Source: Frankia alni ACN14a (GTDB lineage Bacteria; Actinomycetota; Actinomycetes; Frankiales; Frankiaceae). Taken from it: a stretch of 64,000 bases of DNA. The DNA lies in contig NC_008278.1 of assembly GCF_000058485.1 (NCBI RefSeq), positions 1,048,962 to 1,112,961 of the forward strand, written 5' to 3'. The translations under genes were made by a program, and so were the position numbers. This document shows, piece after piece, positions 1 to 10,678 of the stretch; position 1 is the first letter of the stretch; the number at the start of each line of letters is the position of its first letter. The notes beneath the pieces were generated by a model. That model was not told the origin of the DNA. It saw only the letters and a program-made list of their open reading frames with translations, and ran no database searches.

Positions 1-1
1 G

Positions 2-1381
2 ACCGCCCCGACCTCGCTGCTCGAGCAGGCGTCGGTGTCCGGCGACGACACCCCGAAGGTCCTGCACGATCTCGCCGCCGCGGCGCACGTCAACGAGGCG
101 GTCGTGCTCTCGACCTGCAACCGGACCGAGATCTACGCCGACGTCGAGACCTTCCACGGCGGGGTGGCCGACATCTCCGACCAGCTCAGTCGCATCTCCG
201 GGATCGATCTCGGTGATCTGGCCGGCCATCTGTACGTCCACCACGACGCCCGCGCGGTCGGCCACCTGTTCTCCGTGGTCTGCGGGTTGGACTCGATGCT
301 CGTCGGCGAGTCGCAGATTCTCGGGCAGGTGCGCGGCGCGTTCCGGACCGGGCAGTCGGCCGGGGTCGCGGGCAGCGCGCTGTCCGGGCTGTTCCAGGCG
401 GCGCTGCGGGTCGGCAAGCGGGCCCACTCCGAGACGTCGATCGACGCCGCCGGCGCCTCGATCGTCGCGGTGGGCATCCGGCTCGCCGCCTCCAGCCTCG
501 GGATCCTCAGCGAGGTGCCGGCCGTGCCGGTCGCGCCGCCGGGCGGGGTCGCGGGCGAGCTCGGGGGCGCCGCGGTGCTCGCCGCGCCCGTGGCCGAGCC
601 GCCGCCGCTGGCGGGTGCCCGGGTGCTGCTCATCGGTGCCGGCGCGGTCGGCTCGCTGGCGGCGCAGACCGCCCGCCGGGCCGGCGCCACGGAGATCGTG
701 ATCGCCAACCGGACCCCGGCCCGGGCGGCTCGGGTCGCCGAGATGCACGACGGCCGAGCCGTCGGCCTGACCGACCTTCCGCACGAGATCCTCATGGCCG
801 ACCTGGTGATCTCCTCGACCGGCGCCACCGGTCTCGTCGTCGACCACGACCTCGTGGCCGCCGCGCTGCCCGGGCGCGGCGGGCGACCGCTGGTGTTCCT
901 CGACCTGGCCCTGCCGCACGACATCGACCCGGGCGTGCGCGCCCTGCCCGGGGTGAGCCTGATCGATCTGGAGGCGCTGCGGGTCGCGCTCGACGGCGCC
1001 CAGGTGGCGCACGACGTGGAGGCGGTCCGCGCCCTGGTCTCGACCGAGGTCGCGGGCTTCCTCGACCGCCGCCGCGCGGGTCGGGTCGCGCCGACCGTGG
1101 TCGCGCTGCGGGCGCACGCCGACTCCGTCGTGCACGGCGAGCTTGCCCGGTTGCACTCCCGCCTGCCCGACCTCGACGATCGGGAGTGGGAACTGGTGGA
1201 GGGCGCGGTCCGCCGCGTCGTCGACAAGCTGCTGCACGCCCCGACCGTGCGGGTGCAGCAGCTCGCCGGCGCGCCCGGCGGCGATTCCTACGCCGAGGCC
1301 CTGCGGGAACTGTTCGATCTGCCGCGCGAGGTGCCCGCCGTGGTGTCCGCGCCCGATCTTGATCTTGTGGAGCGTTCGTGA
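2..1381 (+). CDS. hemA: glutamyl-tRNA reductase (5' end outside window)
   Basis: Reduces glutamyl-tRNA to glutamate-1-semialdehyde, the first committed step of C5-pathway tetrapyrrole synthesis. The reading frame is open from base 2; about ten N-terminal residues are missing, because the first visible residues ([12 protein letters not shown]) match the region just after the usual start. The catalytic-Cys motif STCNRTEIY is at 110-136, followed by GESQILGQV, then a Rossmann motif (LLIGAGAVG) of the NADPH domain and a C-terminal dimerisation helix region. An Ala/Pro/Gly-rich stretch of about 35 residues (roughly 500-610) lies between the catalytic and NADPH domains and is not usual for the family. 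The stop overlaps the hemC start (GTGA), so the two are co-transcribed. Confidence 0.96.
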   Translation, partial: TAPTSLLEQASVSGDDTPKVLHDLAAAAHVNEAVVLSTCNRTEIYADVETFHGGVADISDQLSRISGIDLGDLAGHLYVHHDARAVGHLFSVVCGLDSMLVGESQILGQVRGAFRTGQSAGVAGSALSGLFQAALRVGKRAHSETSIDAAGASIVAVGIRLAASSLGILSEVPAVPVAPPGGVAGELGGAAVLAAPVAEPPPLAGARVLLIGAGAVGSLAAQTARRAGATEIVIANRTPARAARVAEMHDGRAVGLTDLPHEILMADLVISSTGATGLVVDHDLVAAALPGRGGRPLVFLDLALPHDIDPGVRALPGVSLIDLEALRVALDGAQVAHDVEAVRALVSTEVAGFLDRRRAGRVAPTVVALRAHADSVVHGELARLHSRLPDLDDREWELVEGAVRRVVDKLLHAPTVRVQQLAGAPGGDSYAEALRELFDLPREVPAVVSAPDLDLVERS

Positions 1382-2586
1382 CGGCGATGGAGCCGACCAG
1401 CACCGAGACCGACCCGACGGCCCTGGGCGCGACGCTGCGCGCCCGGTTCGCGGGTCGCCGGCTGCGGCTGGGCACGCGTCGTTCCGCGCTGGCCCTGACC
1501 CAGTCCGGCATGATCGCCGCGCAGTTGCGGGAGAGGGTGGGCTGCGCGGTCGACCTCGTTCCGATCGTAACCGCCGGTGACCGGTCGCCCGCGGAGATCA
1601 GTCAGATCGGCGGTACCGGCGTGTTCGTCAGCGCGCTGCGCGACGCCCTGCTGGCCGGCGAGATCGACCTGGCCGTGCACTCCCTGAAGGACCTGCCGAC
1701 GGCCACCCCGCCCGGCCTCGTGCTCGCCGCCGTCCCGACCCGGGAGGACACCCGGGACGTGCTCGTCTCGCCCAGCGGGCGGGGGCTCGCCGCGCTCGGG
1801 CCGGGCGCCCGGGTCGCGACCGGCGCCCCGCGCCGCGCCGCCCAGCTGCGGGCGCTCGGGCTCGGGTTCGACGTGGTCGCGATCCGCGGCAATGTCGACA
1901 CCCGGCTGAAGAAGGCCATCGACGGCGAGGTCGACGCCGTCGTCCTCGCCTATGCGGGACTGGCGCGCCTGGACCGTCTGGACGCCGTCACGGAGATCCT
2001 CGACCCCGAGGTCATGCTGCCGGCGCCCGGCCAGGGCGCGCTGGCGGTCGAGTGCGCCGCGGAGGCCGGGCTCAGGCTGGCCGGACCGGCCCGCGCGCTG
2101 GTCGCGGCCGGGGCCGGGGACCACGCCGACGGGGATCGCCCGGGCGCGGAGGCCGGGCGGGACGGGCGGGGCCGGGGTCCGGATGTGGGACGGAACAGTG
2201 GCCAAACGCGGTCAGATCATGGTCAGCCGCTCGATGGTGGCCTTGCCGAGCTGCTACGGTTTGTGCTCGATGACGCATCGTCGTCCGTCGCGATCAGAGC
2301 GGAACGCGCGTTTCTCGCTGGGATCGAGGCTGGATGCACCGCCCCGGTCGGCGCTTTGGCAGTGGCAGAGCCTGCGCCGGCGGCGGCCGTCGGCACTGTG
2401 GCACCGGCCGGCGATGCGTCCCCCGCGGGTCGACTGCGCCTGCGGGCGGTCGTCGCCGCGCCGGATGGCAGCACCGTCCTCCGGCGTGACGTGACCGGGT
2501 CCGCCGTCGACCCGGAGGCGCTCGGGCAGCGCCTCGCGGACGACCTGCTGTCCGCCGGAGCACACTCGCTGATGGGAATTCGCTGA
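1378..2586 (+). CDS. hemC: porphobilinogen deaminase with an in-frame insertion
   Basis: Polymerises four porphobilinogens to hydroxymethylbilane. Recognised by [14 protein letters not shown], the dipyrromethane contacts ([19 protein letters not shown]) and the cofactor Cys, C320 in [12 protein letters not shown]. The GTG start overlaps the hemA stop; an ATG three codons in is an alternative. At 402 residues it is some 80 longer than typical HemC. The excess is mostly one low-complexity Gly/Ala/Asp/Arg segment (about 2080-2265), between the AVEC strand of domain 2 and the RAERAFL start of domain 3. All recognised motifs flank it in one frame, so this looks like an insertion in a working enzyme and not a frameshift. 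Confidence 0.95.
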   Translation: MTAMEPTSTETDPTALGATLRARFAGRRLRLGTRRSALALTQSGMIAAQLRERVGCAVDLVPIVTAGDRSPAEISQIGGTGVFVSALRDALLAGEIDLAVHSLKDLPTATPPGLVLAAVPTREDTRDVLVSPSGRGLAALGPGARVATGAPRRAAQLRALGLGFDVVAIRGNVDTRLKKAIDGEVDAVVLAYAGLARLDRLDAVTEILDPEVMLPAPGQGALAVECAAEAGLRLAGPARALVAAGAGDHADGDRPGAEAGRDGRGRGPDVGRNSGQTRSDHGQPLDGGLAELLRFVLDDASSSVAIRAERAFLAGIEAGCTAPVGALAVAEPAPAAAVGTVAPAGDASPAGRLRLRAVVAAPDGSTVLRRDVTGSAVDPEALGQRLADDLLSAGAHSLMGIR

Positions 2587-2588
2587 GC

Positions 2589-4409
2589 ATGGCCACCCGA
2601 CGCACGAAGAAGCCCGTCTCCCCGGTCGCACTCGTGGGTGCCGGCCCCCGTGACCCGGGCCTGCTGACCGTCCTCGCGGTCGAGACCCTCTCGTCGGCCG
2701 ACCTCGTCGTCGCCGACCCCGACGTCGCGCCCGCCGTCGTGGAGAACCTCTCCGCCGAGGTGCTGCGCATCGGGGACCTGGAGGCGTCCAAGCCGGTCCG
2801 CGACGCCGAGGCGGCCACCGCCGCGGTGGTCAGCCGGGCCCGTGCCGGGGACAGGGTCGTCCGGCTCTACGCGTCGGACCCGTGGCTGACCCGCATCGGC
2901 GCCGCCGACGCCCAGGCGCTCGCCAAGGCCAAGATTCCCTACCGGGTCGTGCCCGGGGTCCTCACCGGCGCCGCGGTGGCCACCTACGCCGGTGTCGCGC
3001 CCGGCTCGCCGATCACCTTCGCCAGCACGTCGGGCGTGTTCTCCTCGTCGGGGACGCTCCCGGCGCCGTCGCCGTTCGGCGTGGGCGAGCCCGTGGGCCC
3101 GCTGACCGGCCCGCCCTTCGGCGCCGGCCGGCTCGGCGCCCGTCCGATGACCGGGCTGGGCGGCGGCCTCGGCGGCGGGCTGGGCGCCGGCTTCGGGTCG
3201 CCGCTGGGGCTGGGCAGCCCGGGTGGGTTCGGCGGGTTCGGCGCGCCGGTTCCCTCGCCCGGCGACGTCGACTGGGCCGCGCTCGCCCAGGCGCCCGGCA
3301 CGCTCGTGGTCACCGCGGCGCCGACCGAGGTCGGCAAGGTCGCGGCGGCCCTGGTGGAGCACGGCCGCCCCGGGGACACCCCGATCGCGGTCACCGTGGA
3401 CGGCACCACCACCGACCAGCGCACCGTCACCTCGACCCTCGACCGGGTCGAGGCGGACGTCGCGCCGCTGCTGACCGCCGCCCCCGCGCCGATCACTCAG
3501 GTCGTGCTCTCCGTCGGGGCCGTCGTCGCCACCCGGACGAAGTTGTCCTGGTGGGAGACCCGGGCGCTGTTCGGCTGGACGGTGCTGGTGCCGCGGACCA
3601 AGGAGCAGGCGGCGATCCTGTCCGACCTGCTGCGTTCGCACGGTGCGAGTCCGCTGGAGGTGCCGACGATCGCGGTCGAGCCGCCGCGGACCGCCGCCCC
3701 GATGGAACGCGCGATCACCGGCCTGGTGTCCGGGCGTTACCAGTGGGTCGCCTTCACCTCCGTCAACGCCGTGCGCGCCGTGCAGGAGAAGGTCGAGGAG
3801 CGCAGCCTGGACGCCCGCGCCTTCGCCGGGGTCAAGGTGGCGGCGATCGGCGAGGCGACCGCCGAGGCCCTGCGCGCCTTCGGGATCCGTCCCGACCTGG
3901 TCCCCACCGGCCAGCAGTCCAGCGAGGGCCTGCTGGAGGACTGGCCGGAGTACGACGAGTCGCTCGACCTGCTCGACCGGGTGCTGCTGCCGCGGGCCGA
4001 CATCGCCACCGAGACCCTGGTCGCGGGCCTGAAGGACCGCGGCTGGCAGGTCGACGACGTGACCGCCTACCGCACGGTCCGGGCCGCCCCGCCGCCCGCC
4101 CCGATCCGCGAGGCGCTCAAGGGGGGCCGGGTCGACGCCGTCGTGTTCACCTCCTCGTCCACCGTGCGCAACCTCGTCGGCATCGCCGGCAAGCCGCACG
4201 AGACCACGGTGATCGCCGTCATCGGCCCCGCGACCGCGGCGACCGCCCAGGAACTCGGGCTGCGCGTCGACGTGCAGGCGCCGGAGGCGTCCATCCCGGC
4301 TCTGGTCGGGGCGCTCGCCGAGTTCGCCGCCGAGCACCGCGAGGAGCTGGGCAAGATCGGTCCGCTTGCGGCCCGCCTGCCCAAGCCGCGCCGCGGCTCG
4401 CGGCGGTAG
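2589..4409 (+). CDS. hemD: uroporphyrinogen-III synthase fused to a SUMT-like domain
   Basis: Two domains. Residues 1-285 resemble uroporphyrinogen-III C-methyltransferase (N-terminal VALVGAGPRDPGLLTV), but the conserved RLKGGDP and GRGGEE segments are replaced (RLYASDPWLTR, IGAADAQAL) and the PGITSA loop reads PGVLTGA, so SAM-dependent methylation by this half is doubtful. Residues 320-590 are a clear HemD domain (VLVPRTKEQA near the start, WVAFTSVNAV, VVFTSSSTVRNL), which cyclises hydroxymethylbilane to uroporphyrinogen III. A Gly-rich linker lies at about 3060-3250. It starts 2 bases after hemC and belongs to the same operon. A second SUMT-HemD fusion occurs at 40624-42180. Confidence 0.92.
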   Translation: MATRRTKKPVSPVALVGAGPRDPGLLTVLAVETLSSADLVVADPDVAPAVVENLSAEVLRIGDLEASKPVRDAEAATAAVVSRARAGDRVVRLYASDPWLTRIGAADAQALAKAKIPYRVVPGVLTGAAVATYAGVAPGSPITFASTSGVFSSSGTLPAPSPFGVGEPVGPLTGPPFGAGRLGARPMTGLGGGLGGGLGAGFGSPLGLGSPGGFGGFGAPVPSPGDVDWAALAQAPGTLVVTAAPTEVGKVAAALVEHGRPGDTPIAVTVDGTTTDQRTVTSTLDRVEADVAPLLTAAPAPITQVVLSVGAVVATRTKLSWWETRALFGWTVLVPRTKEQAAILSDLLRSHGASPLEVPTIAVEPPRTAAPMERAITGLVSGRYQWVAFTSVNAVRAVQEKVEERSLDARAFAGVKVAAIGEATAEALRAFGIRPDLVPTGQQSSEGLLEDWPEYDESLDLLDRVLLPRADIATETLVAGLKDRGWQVDDVTAYRTVRAAPPPAPIREALKGGRVDAVVFTSSSTVRNLVGIAGKPHETTVIAVIGPATAATAQELGLRVDVQAPEASIPALVGALAEFAAEHREELGKIGPLAARLPKPRRGSRR

Positions 4410-4504
4410 GCCGGCGCCTTCCTGGCCTGTCCAGCCGCAGCGGCGGGGCGGGTAGCGTCGGCGTGGGCCGGCCGTCGTCGTCATCGTCGGGAGGTGCGGG
4501 GCTG

Positions 4505-5623
4505 ATGAGCGGGATAGCGGGAGCACGGGGCGCCGGCGGCGCAGGGGCGGGAAACTCCGGTCCGGCGAGGTCGGGGTCGGGCGGCCCGGGGAGCCCGGGC
4601 TCGGGCGGTTCGGGCTCGGCCGGTTCGGGGTCGGCCGGGTTTCCGGCGGCACGGCCCCGCCGGCTGCGCCGCTCGCCCGCCCTGCGCCGGCTCGTGTCGA
4701 ACGTGCGGCTGCACCCGGCGGACCTGGTCCTGCCGCTGTTCGTCAAGGAGGGTGTGGACCAGCCGGTTGCGCTGACCTCGATGCCCGGCGTCGTCCAGCA
4801 CACCCGCTCGTCGCTGCTCAAGGCCGCCGTCGAGGCGGTCGAGGCCGGGGTCGGCGGGCTGATCCTGTTCGGCGTGCCGGCGGCGAAGGACGCCCGGGGC
4901 TCGGCCGCCGACGACCCCGCCGGGATCGTCCAGCTCGCGCTGGCCGACCTCGTCGCCGAGGTCGGCGGGGACATAGTGCTGATGACCGACCTGTGCCTGG
5001 ACGAGTACACCGACCACGGCCACTGCGGCCTGCTGACCGACGCCGGCGAGGTCGACAACGACGCCACCCTGGCGCGCTACGCCTCGATCGCCGTGGCGCA
5101 GGCCCGCGCCGGCGCCGAGGTCGTCGCGCCGAGCGGGATGATGGACGGCCAGGTCGGCGCGATCCGGGCGGCGCTGGACGCCGAGGGCTTCACCGACCTG
5201 CCGGTCCTCGCCTACTCGGCGAAGTACGCCTCGGCGTTCTACGGCCCGTTTCGCGAGGCGGCCGAGTGCGCCCCCCAGTTCGGCGACCGCACCGGCTACC
5301 AGCAGGACCCGGCCCGCTCGGTGGCCGAGGCGCTGCGCGAGGTGGCGCTGGATCTCGCCGAGGGCGCCGACGCCGTGATGGTCAAGCCGGCGCTGGCGTA
5401 CCTGGACGTGCTGCGCGCGGTCGCGGACACCGTGGACGTGCCCGTCGCCGCCTACCAGGTCTCCGGCGAGTACGCGATGGTCGAGGCCGCCGCCGCCGCG
5501 GGGTGGATCGACCGGGACCGGGCGATCGCCGAGACGTTGACGGCGATCCACCGCGCCGGCGCCGACATCATCCTCACCTACTGGGCCGTCGAGGTCGCTC
5601 GCGGCCTCGCCGCCCCCCGCTGA
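4505..5623 (+). CDS. hemB: delta-aminolevulinic acid dehydratase
   Basis: Condenses two 5-aminolevulinates to porphobilinogen. The ATG at 4505 follows a GGGAGGT site. The first 50 residues are a Gly/Ser linker-like tail; the family sequence begins at RRLRRSPALRRLV. The two active-site lysines are K240 (YSAKYAS) and K294 (VMVKPALAYLD). The metal loop reads DLCLDEYTDHGHCG: the first and third cysteines of the zinc motif are present but the middle one is Asp, an intermediate between zinc-type and magnesium-type enzymes. It lies 95 bases after hemD, the last gene of the hem cluster here. Confidence 0.96.
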   Translation: MSGIAGARGAGGAGAGNSGPARSGSGGPGSPGSGGSGSAGSGSAGFPAARPRRLRRSPALRRLVSNVRLHPADLVLPLFVKEGVDQPVALTSMPGVVQHTRSSLLKAAVEAVEAGVGGLILFGVPAAKDARGSAADDPAGIVQLALADLVAEVGGDIVLMTDLCLDEYTDHGHCGLLTDAGEVDNDATLARYASIAVAQARAGAEVVAPSGMMDGQVGAIRAALDAEGFTDLPVLAYSAKYASAFYGPFREAAECAPQFGDRTGYQQDPARSVAEALREVALDLAEGADAVMVKPALAYLDVLRAVADTVDVPVAAYQVSGEYAMVEAAAAAGWIDRDRAIAETLTAIHRAGADIILTYWAVEVARGLAAPR

Positions 5624-5969
5624 CCCCCTCGCCGCTGCCGGCATCGCTCCCGCCCTCGTCGCTCCCGCCCTCGCCGCTCCCGAGTCGGCCCCACCCTGGT
5701 GCGGTCCAGCTCCAGCTGTCCCGCCTGTCCGGAGGGATAAATCGCCCGCCGAGGGCTCCGGATTGCGGGGGCGTTCGACGATCGGACTGGTGGGAGGCGT
5801 GCGGCCAGATGGTGGCGGGCGCTGAGCGGCGGCGCGCCGGTGTGAGGCTTCTCCGGCATGCGTCGATGGTGGCGCCGGGCGGCCGACTCGACCGGCCGCA
5901 GGCGGGTACCCGGCGCGGGCCGCGCGTCGCCGGGCCGCACGTCGCCGGCGTTCTCCCAGGCCACCAGGC

Positions 5970-5995
5970 GGTGATCCCCCGTCCGGGGGATCACC
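5970..5995. terminator. perfect 11-bp inverted repeat, terminator or operator
   Basis: Arms GGTGATCCCCC and GGGGGATCACC are separated by the 4-base loop GTCC. There is no T-run on either side. It lies 346 bases after hemB and 190 bases before the copper operator, so it could insulate the two transcription units or serve as a protein-binding palindrome. Confidence 0.55.
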
Positions 5996-6183
5996 CCGTT
6001 TGGCCCGGCCTGCGCTCGATCGCTGGTCAGGGCGTTGCCGGGCGCAGGGGTCGGGCGGGGTTTCCCGGCCCGGCCGGCGGGTGGGGAAGTTCGGGAGGCT
6101 GGGCGGGGGCGCAGCGCCGCGGCCAGGGGTTGCGGGAAGCGCGTCCAGGTCTGTTCCCGTGACTTGCGTCGCCGTGTCGCAGG

Positions 6184-6225
6184 TACCCCTGGGGGGTAAT
6201 TGTGTGCCATACGGGGGAGGGGTAT
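6184..6225 (+). promoter_or_regulatory. CsoR-like copper operator ahead of copZ-copA
   Basis: Two GC-block sites: TACCCC-TGG-GGGGTA at 6184-6198, an almost perfect dyad, and ATAC-GGGGGAGG-GGTAT at 6209-6225. Known copper-sensing CsoR operators have the form TACCCC/GGGGTA around a GC-rich centre, and a copper chaperone gene starts 60 bases downstream. The csoR gene itself is not in this window. That CsoR acts here is inference. Confidence 0.6.
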
Positions 6226-6287
6226 GTTCGGGCTGCCGGGCGGATCCGCTCGGCCTGTGGACTGTGGCTGAGGAGACGAGGACCGCG

Positions 6288-6500
6288 ATGACCGCGACCG
6301 CCTACACCGTGACCGGAATGACCTGTGAGCACTGCGCCCGCTCCGTCACCGAGGAGCTGGAGCGGTTGCCGGAGGTGTCCAGCGTCGCGGTGGATCTCGC
6401 GGGCAGCCGGGTCACGGTCGTGAGCGCCGGGGAGCTGGCGGACGGCGCCGTCCGCGAGGCCGTGACCGAGGCCGGATTCGAACTGGTCGGCCGGGCCTGA
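6288..6500 (+). CDS. copZ: copper chaperone, heavy-metal-associated domain
   Basis: A 70-residue single HMA domain with the Cu(I)-binding motif MTCEHC near the N-terminus and the beta-alpha-beta-beta-alpha-beta pattern of CopZ/Atx1. It delivers Cu(I) to the CopA ATPase encoded 49 bases downstream. The ATG at 6288 has an AGGAG-like site about 12 bases upstream (GAGGAGACGAGG). The in-frame upstream extension lacks codon bias and was rejected. Likely copper-induced through the CsoR-like sites just upstream. Confidence 0.93.
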   Translation: MTATAYTVTGMTCEHCARSVTEELERLPEVSSVAVDLAGSRVTVVSAGELADGAVREAVTEAGFELVGRA

Positions 6501-6549
6501 CCGAGCCCGCGGGCAGTGCGTCGCCGGGCGGACCGGGGAGGGGAAGCGC

Positions 6550-9132
6550 GTGACCAACGTCGGGGTCGAGGCCGGTGAGCCGGCCCGGGTCGAACTCGCG
6601 ATCGGCGGCATGACCTGCTCGTCCTGCGCGGCGCGGGTGGAGCGCAAGCTCAACCGGATCGACGGCGTGAGCGCCTCGGTGAACTACGCCACGGAGAAGG
6701 CGACCATCACCCTCGCCCGGCCGGCGCCGGCCGACACGGCAGGCACGGGGGGTCCCGTGACGATCGACGAGCTGATCGGGGCCGTGCAGGCCGCCGGCTA
6801 CACGGCAAACCTGCCCGCCGCCGCGATGCGGCCGCCCGCCGGGCAAGGCCGCGCGACGGCGACCGCGACAGGAGCGGGCGGTTCGACCGCCGTCGGTTCG
6901 ACCGCCGTCGGCTCGGACGACGCCACGGAGTCCACCGGCGATGCGGCCGGCGCCGGCGGCGATGCGGAAAGCGCCGCGGACGACGAGGCAGGGCGCCACG
7001 GCGCGGATCTGCGGGCGATGCGCCGGCGCCTGACCGTCTCGGCGGTGCTGGCGCTGCCGGTGGTCGTGCTCGCGATGGTGCCCGCCTGGCAGTTCGACTA
7101 CTGGCAGTGGGTCAGCCTGGCGCTGGCGACACCGGTCGTCTTCTGGGGCGGCCGCCCCTTCCACGCCGCGGCGGCTCGCGGCGCCCGGCACGGTGCGGCC
7201 ACCATGGACACCCTGGTCTCCCTCGGCACGCTCGCGGCCTTCGGGTGGTCGCTCTACGCGCTGGTCTTTGGTGGGGCCGGTGACCCGGGGATGCGGCACT
7301 CGTTCTCGTTCACCGGCGGCCTGTCCGACGTCGGCACCGGCACCGCCGGTGCGGGAATGTCCCACGGCGGCGGAATGTCCCACGGCGCCGGCGGGCACTC
7401 CGGCGGCGCCACCGCGATCTACCTGGAGGTGGCCGCCGGGGTCACGGTGTTCCTGCTTGCCGGACGGTTCCTTGAGCTGCGTGCTCGGCGCCGCTCCGGT
7501 GCCGCGCTGCGTGCCCTGCTGCACCTCGGGGCGACGGACGTGACGGTCCGCCGTCCGGTGTCCGGGCCCGGGGGTCTGATGGTCGAGACGCGGATCCCGG
7601 TCGACGAGCTGTGCCCCGGCGACGAGTTCGTCGTCCGCCCCGGCGAGAAGATCGCGACCGACGGGGTCGTGCTGGAGGGGGTCTCCGCGGTCGACGCGAG
7701 CATGGTCACCGGCGAGTCGGTGCCGGTGGAGGTCGGGCCGGGGGATCCGGTGGTCGGCGCGACCGTGAACGCGGGTGGTCGTCTCATCGTGCAGGCCACC
7801 AGGGTCGGCGCCGACACGCAGCTCGCGCGTATCGCGCGGCTCGTCGAGCAGGCCCAGAGCGGCAAGGCGCGCGTCCAGCGGCTGGCCGACCGGATCTCGG
7901 CGGTCTTCGTCCCGGCCGTGATCACGGCCGCGTTGATCACCCTGGGTGCCTGGCTCGCCGCCGGGCAGCCGGCGACGGCCTCGTTCACCGCCGCGGTCGC
8001 CGTCCTGATCGTCGCCTGCCCGTGCGCGCTGGGACTGGCCACCCCGACCGCCCTGCTCGTCGGCACGGGGCGGGGTGCGCAGCTCGGCATCCTCATCCGT
8101 GGCCCGGAGGTCCTCGAATCGACGCGGCGGGTGCAGACCGTGCTGCTCGACAAGACCGGCACGGTCACCACCGGCAGGATGCGGACGGCCGCCGTCCACC
8201 CGGCGCCGGGGGAGAGCGCCGCCGACGTGCTCCGCCTGGCCGGGGCGGCCGAGGACGCCAGCGAGCACCCCATCGCCCGCGCCGTCGCCGACGCCGCCCG
8301 GGCCGCCGCCGGCGGGTCGCTGCCGCCGGTGACGGACTTCGCCAGCGACGCCGGGCTCGGCGTGCGCGGCACCGTCGAGGGCCGGGCGGTCGTCGTCGGC
8401 CGGGCCCGCCTGTTCGCCGAGCTGCCGGCCGAGCTCGCGGACGCCCTGGCGCGGGAGCGCGATGCCGGGCGCACCGCGGTCGTGGTCGGCTGGGACGGCG
8501 CCGCGCGCGGGCTGATCAGCGTCGCCGACACGGTCAGGCCCACCGCCGCGGAGGCGGTCGCCGCCCTGCGCCGCCTCGGCCTGCATCCGGTCCTGCTGAC
8601 CGGGGACGCCCACGCCGTGGCCCGCGCGGTCGCCGCCGAGGTCGGGATCGCGCCCGAGGACGTCATCGCCGAGGTGCTGCCCGAGGAGAAGGTGGCGACG
8701 GTCCGCCGGCTGCAGGGCGAGGGCCGGGTCGTGGCGATGGTCGGCGACGGGGTGAACGACGCCGCTGCGCTGGCCCAGGCCGACCTCGGGCTGGCGATGG
8801 GCGGCGGGACCGACGCGGCGATCGAGGCGTCCGACCTGACCCTGGTCAACGCCGACCCGCGGCTGGTGGCGGACGCGATCCGGCTGGCCCGGGCCACCCT
8901 GCGCACGATCCGGGGGAACCTGTTCTGGGCCTTCGCCTACAACCTGGCGGCGCTCCCGCTGGCCGCGGCTGGGCTGCTCAACCCGATGATCGCCGGCGCG
9001 GCGATGGCGTTCAGCTCGGTCTTCGTCGTGACGAACAGCCTTCGCCTGCGTCGGTTCGCCCCGCTGCCGCCAGCCGGCCCCGCGGCGTTGCCGTCCGCGC
9101 GGCCGGCCCCCACGGTCGCGGCGCGCTCCTAG
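6550..9132 (+). CDS. copA: copper-exporting P1B-type ATPase
   Basis: Exports Cu(I) across the cytoplasmic membrane. Domains in order: HMA domain with MTCSSC (residues 21-26), an Ala/Gly-rich linker, first transmembrane segments, a Met/His-rich loop ([14 protein letters not shown], near 7360-7400), actuator TGES, transmembrane CPC at 490-492, phosphorylation site D534 in DKTGT, SEHPIA of the nucleotide domain, and GDGVND at 732-737. The GTG start follows GGGAGGGG. The Met/His-rich loop probably scavenges extracytoplasmic copper (inference). The stop codon interlocks with that of convergent metG in one CTAG. Confidence 0.97.
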   Translation: MTNVGVEAGEPARVELAIGGMTCSSCAARVERKLNRIDGVSASVNYATEKATITLARPAPADTAGTGGPVTIDELIGAVQAAGYTANLPAAAMRPPAGQGRATATATGAGGSTAVGSTAVGSDDATESTGDAAGAGGDAESAADDEAGRHGADLRAMRRRLTVSAVLALPVVVLAMVPAWQFDYWQWVSLALATPVVFWGGRPFHAAAARGARHGAATMDTLVSLGTLAAFGWSLYALVFGGAGDPGMRHSFSFTGGLSDVGTGTAGAGMSHGGGMSHGAGGHSGGATAIYLEVAAGVTVFLLAGRFLELRARRRSGAALRALLHLGATDVTVRRPVSGPGGLMVETRIPVDELCPGDEFVVRPGEKIATDGVVLEGVSAVDASMVTGESVPVEVGPGDPVVGATVNAGGRLIVQATRVGADTQLARIARLVEQAQSGKARVQRLADRISAVFVPAVITAALITLGAWLAAGQPATASFTAAVAVLIVACPCALGLATPTALLVGTGRGAQLGILIRGPEVLESTRRVQTVLLDKTGTVTTGRMRTAAVHPAPGESAADVLRLAGAAEDASEHPIARAVADAARAAAGGSLPPVTDFASDAGLGVRGTVEGRAVVVGRARLFAELPAELADALARERDAGRTAVVVGWDGAARGLISVADTVRPTAAEAVAALRRLGLHPVLLTGDAHAVARAVAAEVGIAPEDVIAEVLPEEKVATVRRLQGEGRVVAMVGDGVNDAAALAQADLGLAMGGGTDAAIEASDLTLVNADPRLVADAIRLARATLRTIRGNLFWAFAYNLAALPLAAAGLLNPMIAGAAMAFSSVFVVTNSLRLRRFAPLPPAGPAALPSARPAPTVAARS

Positions 9133-10640
9133 GCCGGGGCCTCCAGGCGGGGGAACACCGGGGCGGGGTCGGCGACGCGGGGACCGCCGTCGCCGCACTG
9201 GGCGGCGATGCGCGGCGCCGCGTCGGGCAGGAACGGGGTGAGATGCGCCGCGAGTTCCCGGCAGGTGGCGACCAGCTCGGCGAGCACGGCGTCGAGGGCG
9301 GCGGGGCCCGCGTCCTCCTTGCGCTCGGCCTTGGCGAGGTCCCAGGGACGCGCGGCCTCGACGTAGCGGTTGCCCTCGTTGCCGATCGCCGTGACGGCCT
9401 CGGCGGCGCGGCGGAAGTCGAACGCGGTGAACGCCGCATCGATCGTCGCCGGGGCCTGCTCCCGAACCGCCCGCAGCGCCGCTGCCCCCGGGTTGTCCGC
9501 CGCGACGGGCGGGATCACCCCGTCCCGGTAGCGCTTCACCATCGACACGGTCCGGTTGACCAGGTTACCGATGTTGTTCGCCAGGTCCTCGTTGGCGCGG
9601 GCGAGCAGCCGCTCGGTGGTGTAGTCGGTGTCGCCGCTGCGGGCGACGTCGCGCAGCATCCACCACCGCAGCGCGTCGGTGTTGGACGCGGCGACGATGT
9701 CCGCCGGGTCCTCCGCGTTCCCGGCCGACTTGGAGATCTTCTGGCCGTCCGCGGTGAGGTACTCGTGCACGAAGATGGTGTCGGGCAGGCGCACGCCGGC
9801 GGAGAGCAGCATCGCCGGCCAGTAGACGGCGTGGAACCGGATGATGCCCTTGCCGATGACGTGGACGCGGGCGTCGCTGTCGTTCCACCAGTGCTGGAAG
9901 GTGGCGTCGTCGGTGCCGTACCCGGGTGCGGTGATGTAGTTGCCGAGGGCGTCGAACCAGACGTAGATGACCTGGTCGGGATCGCCGGGCACCGGAATGC
10001 CCCAGCCGCGCGCCCGGCTCATGCTCCGGGATGCGCTGAAGTCCTCCAGCCCGGCCTCGATGAACGACAGCACCTCGCGCTTGCGGGTGGCCGGCTCGAT
10101 ACGCAGCCGGTCGGTGGAGATGAGCTCGTGCAACTGGTCCTGATAGCGGCTCAGCCGGAAGAACCAGTTGCTCTCCTCGACGAGGTCCGGCACGGTGCCG
10201 TGCTCCGGGCAGCGGCCGTCGACCAGCTCGTCGGGGGAGTAGAACAGCTCGCAGCCGACGCAGTACAGGCCGGCGTAGCTCTTGCGGTAGAAGTCGCCGC
10301 GCTCGGCGCAGGCCGCCCAGAGCTTCTCCACGCCGGGCCGGTGCCGCGGGTCGGTGCTGGTCTTGATGAAGTCGTCGAAGGAGAGGCTCAGCGGCTCGCG
10401 CAGGGAGATGAAGCGGGCGGCCACCCGCTCGACGTATTCCGCGGGGGTGATTCCCTCGGCCTCGGCGCCCTGGACGTTCTTCAGCGCATTGTCGTCGGTG
10501 CCGGTCTGACACCGGACCTCGTCACCGCGCGCCCGCAGGTGCCGGGCGAACGCGTCGGTCTCGACCAGCTCCAGCGCGTGCCCCACGTGCGGCTTGCCGT
10601 TGACGTACGGGATGGCCGTCGTCACGAAGTAGCGACCCAT
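9129..10640 (-). CDS. metG: methionyl-tRNA synthetase
   Basis: Charges tRNA-Met. Class I signatures: HVGH at residues 18-21 and KISKS at 301-305. The zinc knuckle reads CVGC followed by CPEH, and the anticodon-binding helical domain follows [16 protein letters not shown]. At 503 residues it is the short form without the C-terminal tRNA-binding domain. The ATG has a GGGAGGA site 10 bases upstream (10657-10651). It faces copA tail to tail, sharing the CTAG at 9129-9132 so both genes end in TAG. About 160 bases of transcribed leader are predicted, holding a Met-rich peptide and hairpins (separate entries). Confidence 0.96.
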   Translation of the reverse strand: MGRYFVTTAIPYVNGKPHVGHALELVETDAFARHLRARGDEVRCQTGTDDNALKNVQGAEAEGITPAEYVERVAARFISLREPLSLSFDDFIKTSTDPRHRPGVEKLWAACAERGDFYRKSYAGLYCVGCELFYSPDELVDGRCPEHGTVPDLVEESNWFFRLSRYQDQLHELISTDRLRIEPATRKREVLSFIEAGLEDFSASRSMSRARGWGIPVPGDPDQVIYVWFDALGNYITAPGYGTDDATFQHWWNDSDARVHVIGKGIIRFHAVYWPAMLLSAGVRLPDTIFVHEYLTADGQKISKSAGNAEDPADIVAASNTDALRWWMLRDVARSGDTDYTTERLLARANEDLANNIGNLVNRTVSMVKRYRDGVIPPVAADNPGAAALRAVREQAPATIDAAFTAFDFRRAAEAVTAIGNEGNRYVEAARPWDLAKAERKEDAGPAALDAVLAELVATCRELAAHLTPFLPDAAPRIAAQCGDGGPRVADPAPVFPRLEAPA

Positions 10641-10678
10641 CGGTTTCGGATCCTCCCGCCCCGGTGCGCAACCTCGCT

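Larger units (their letters stand above)
5624..6287. other. intergenic region between hemB and copZ
   Basis: No convincing gene in 664 bases. It begins with C-rich imperfect repeats (CGCTCCCGCCCTC-like units, 5647-5685), carries a 23-base motif at 5722-5744 that nearly recurs at 28924-28946, a strong hairpin at 5970-5995 and the copper operator region at 6184-6225. Confidence 0.7.
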
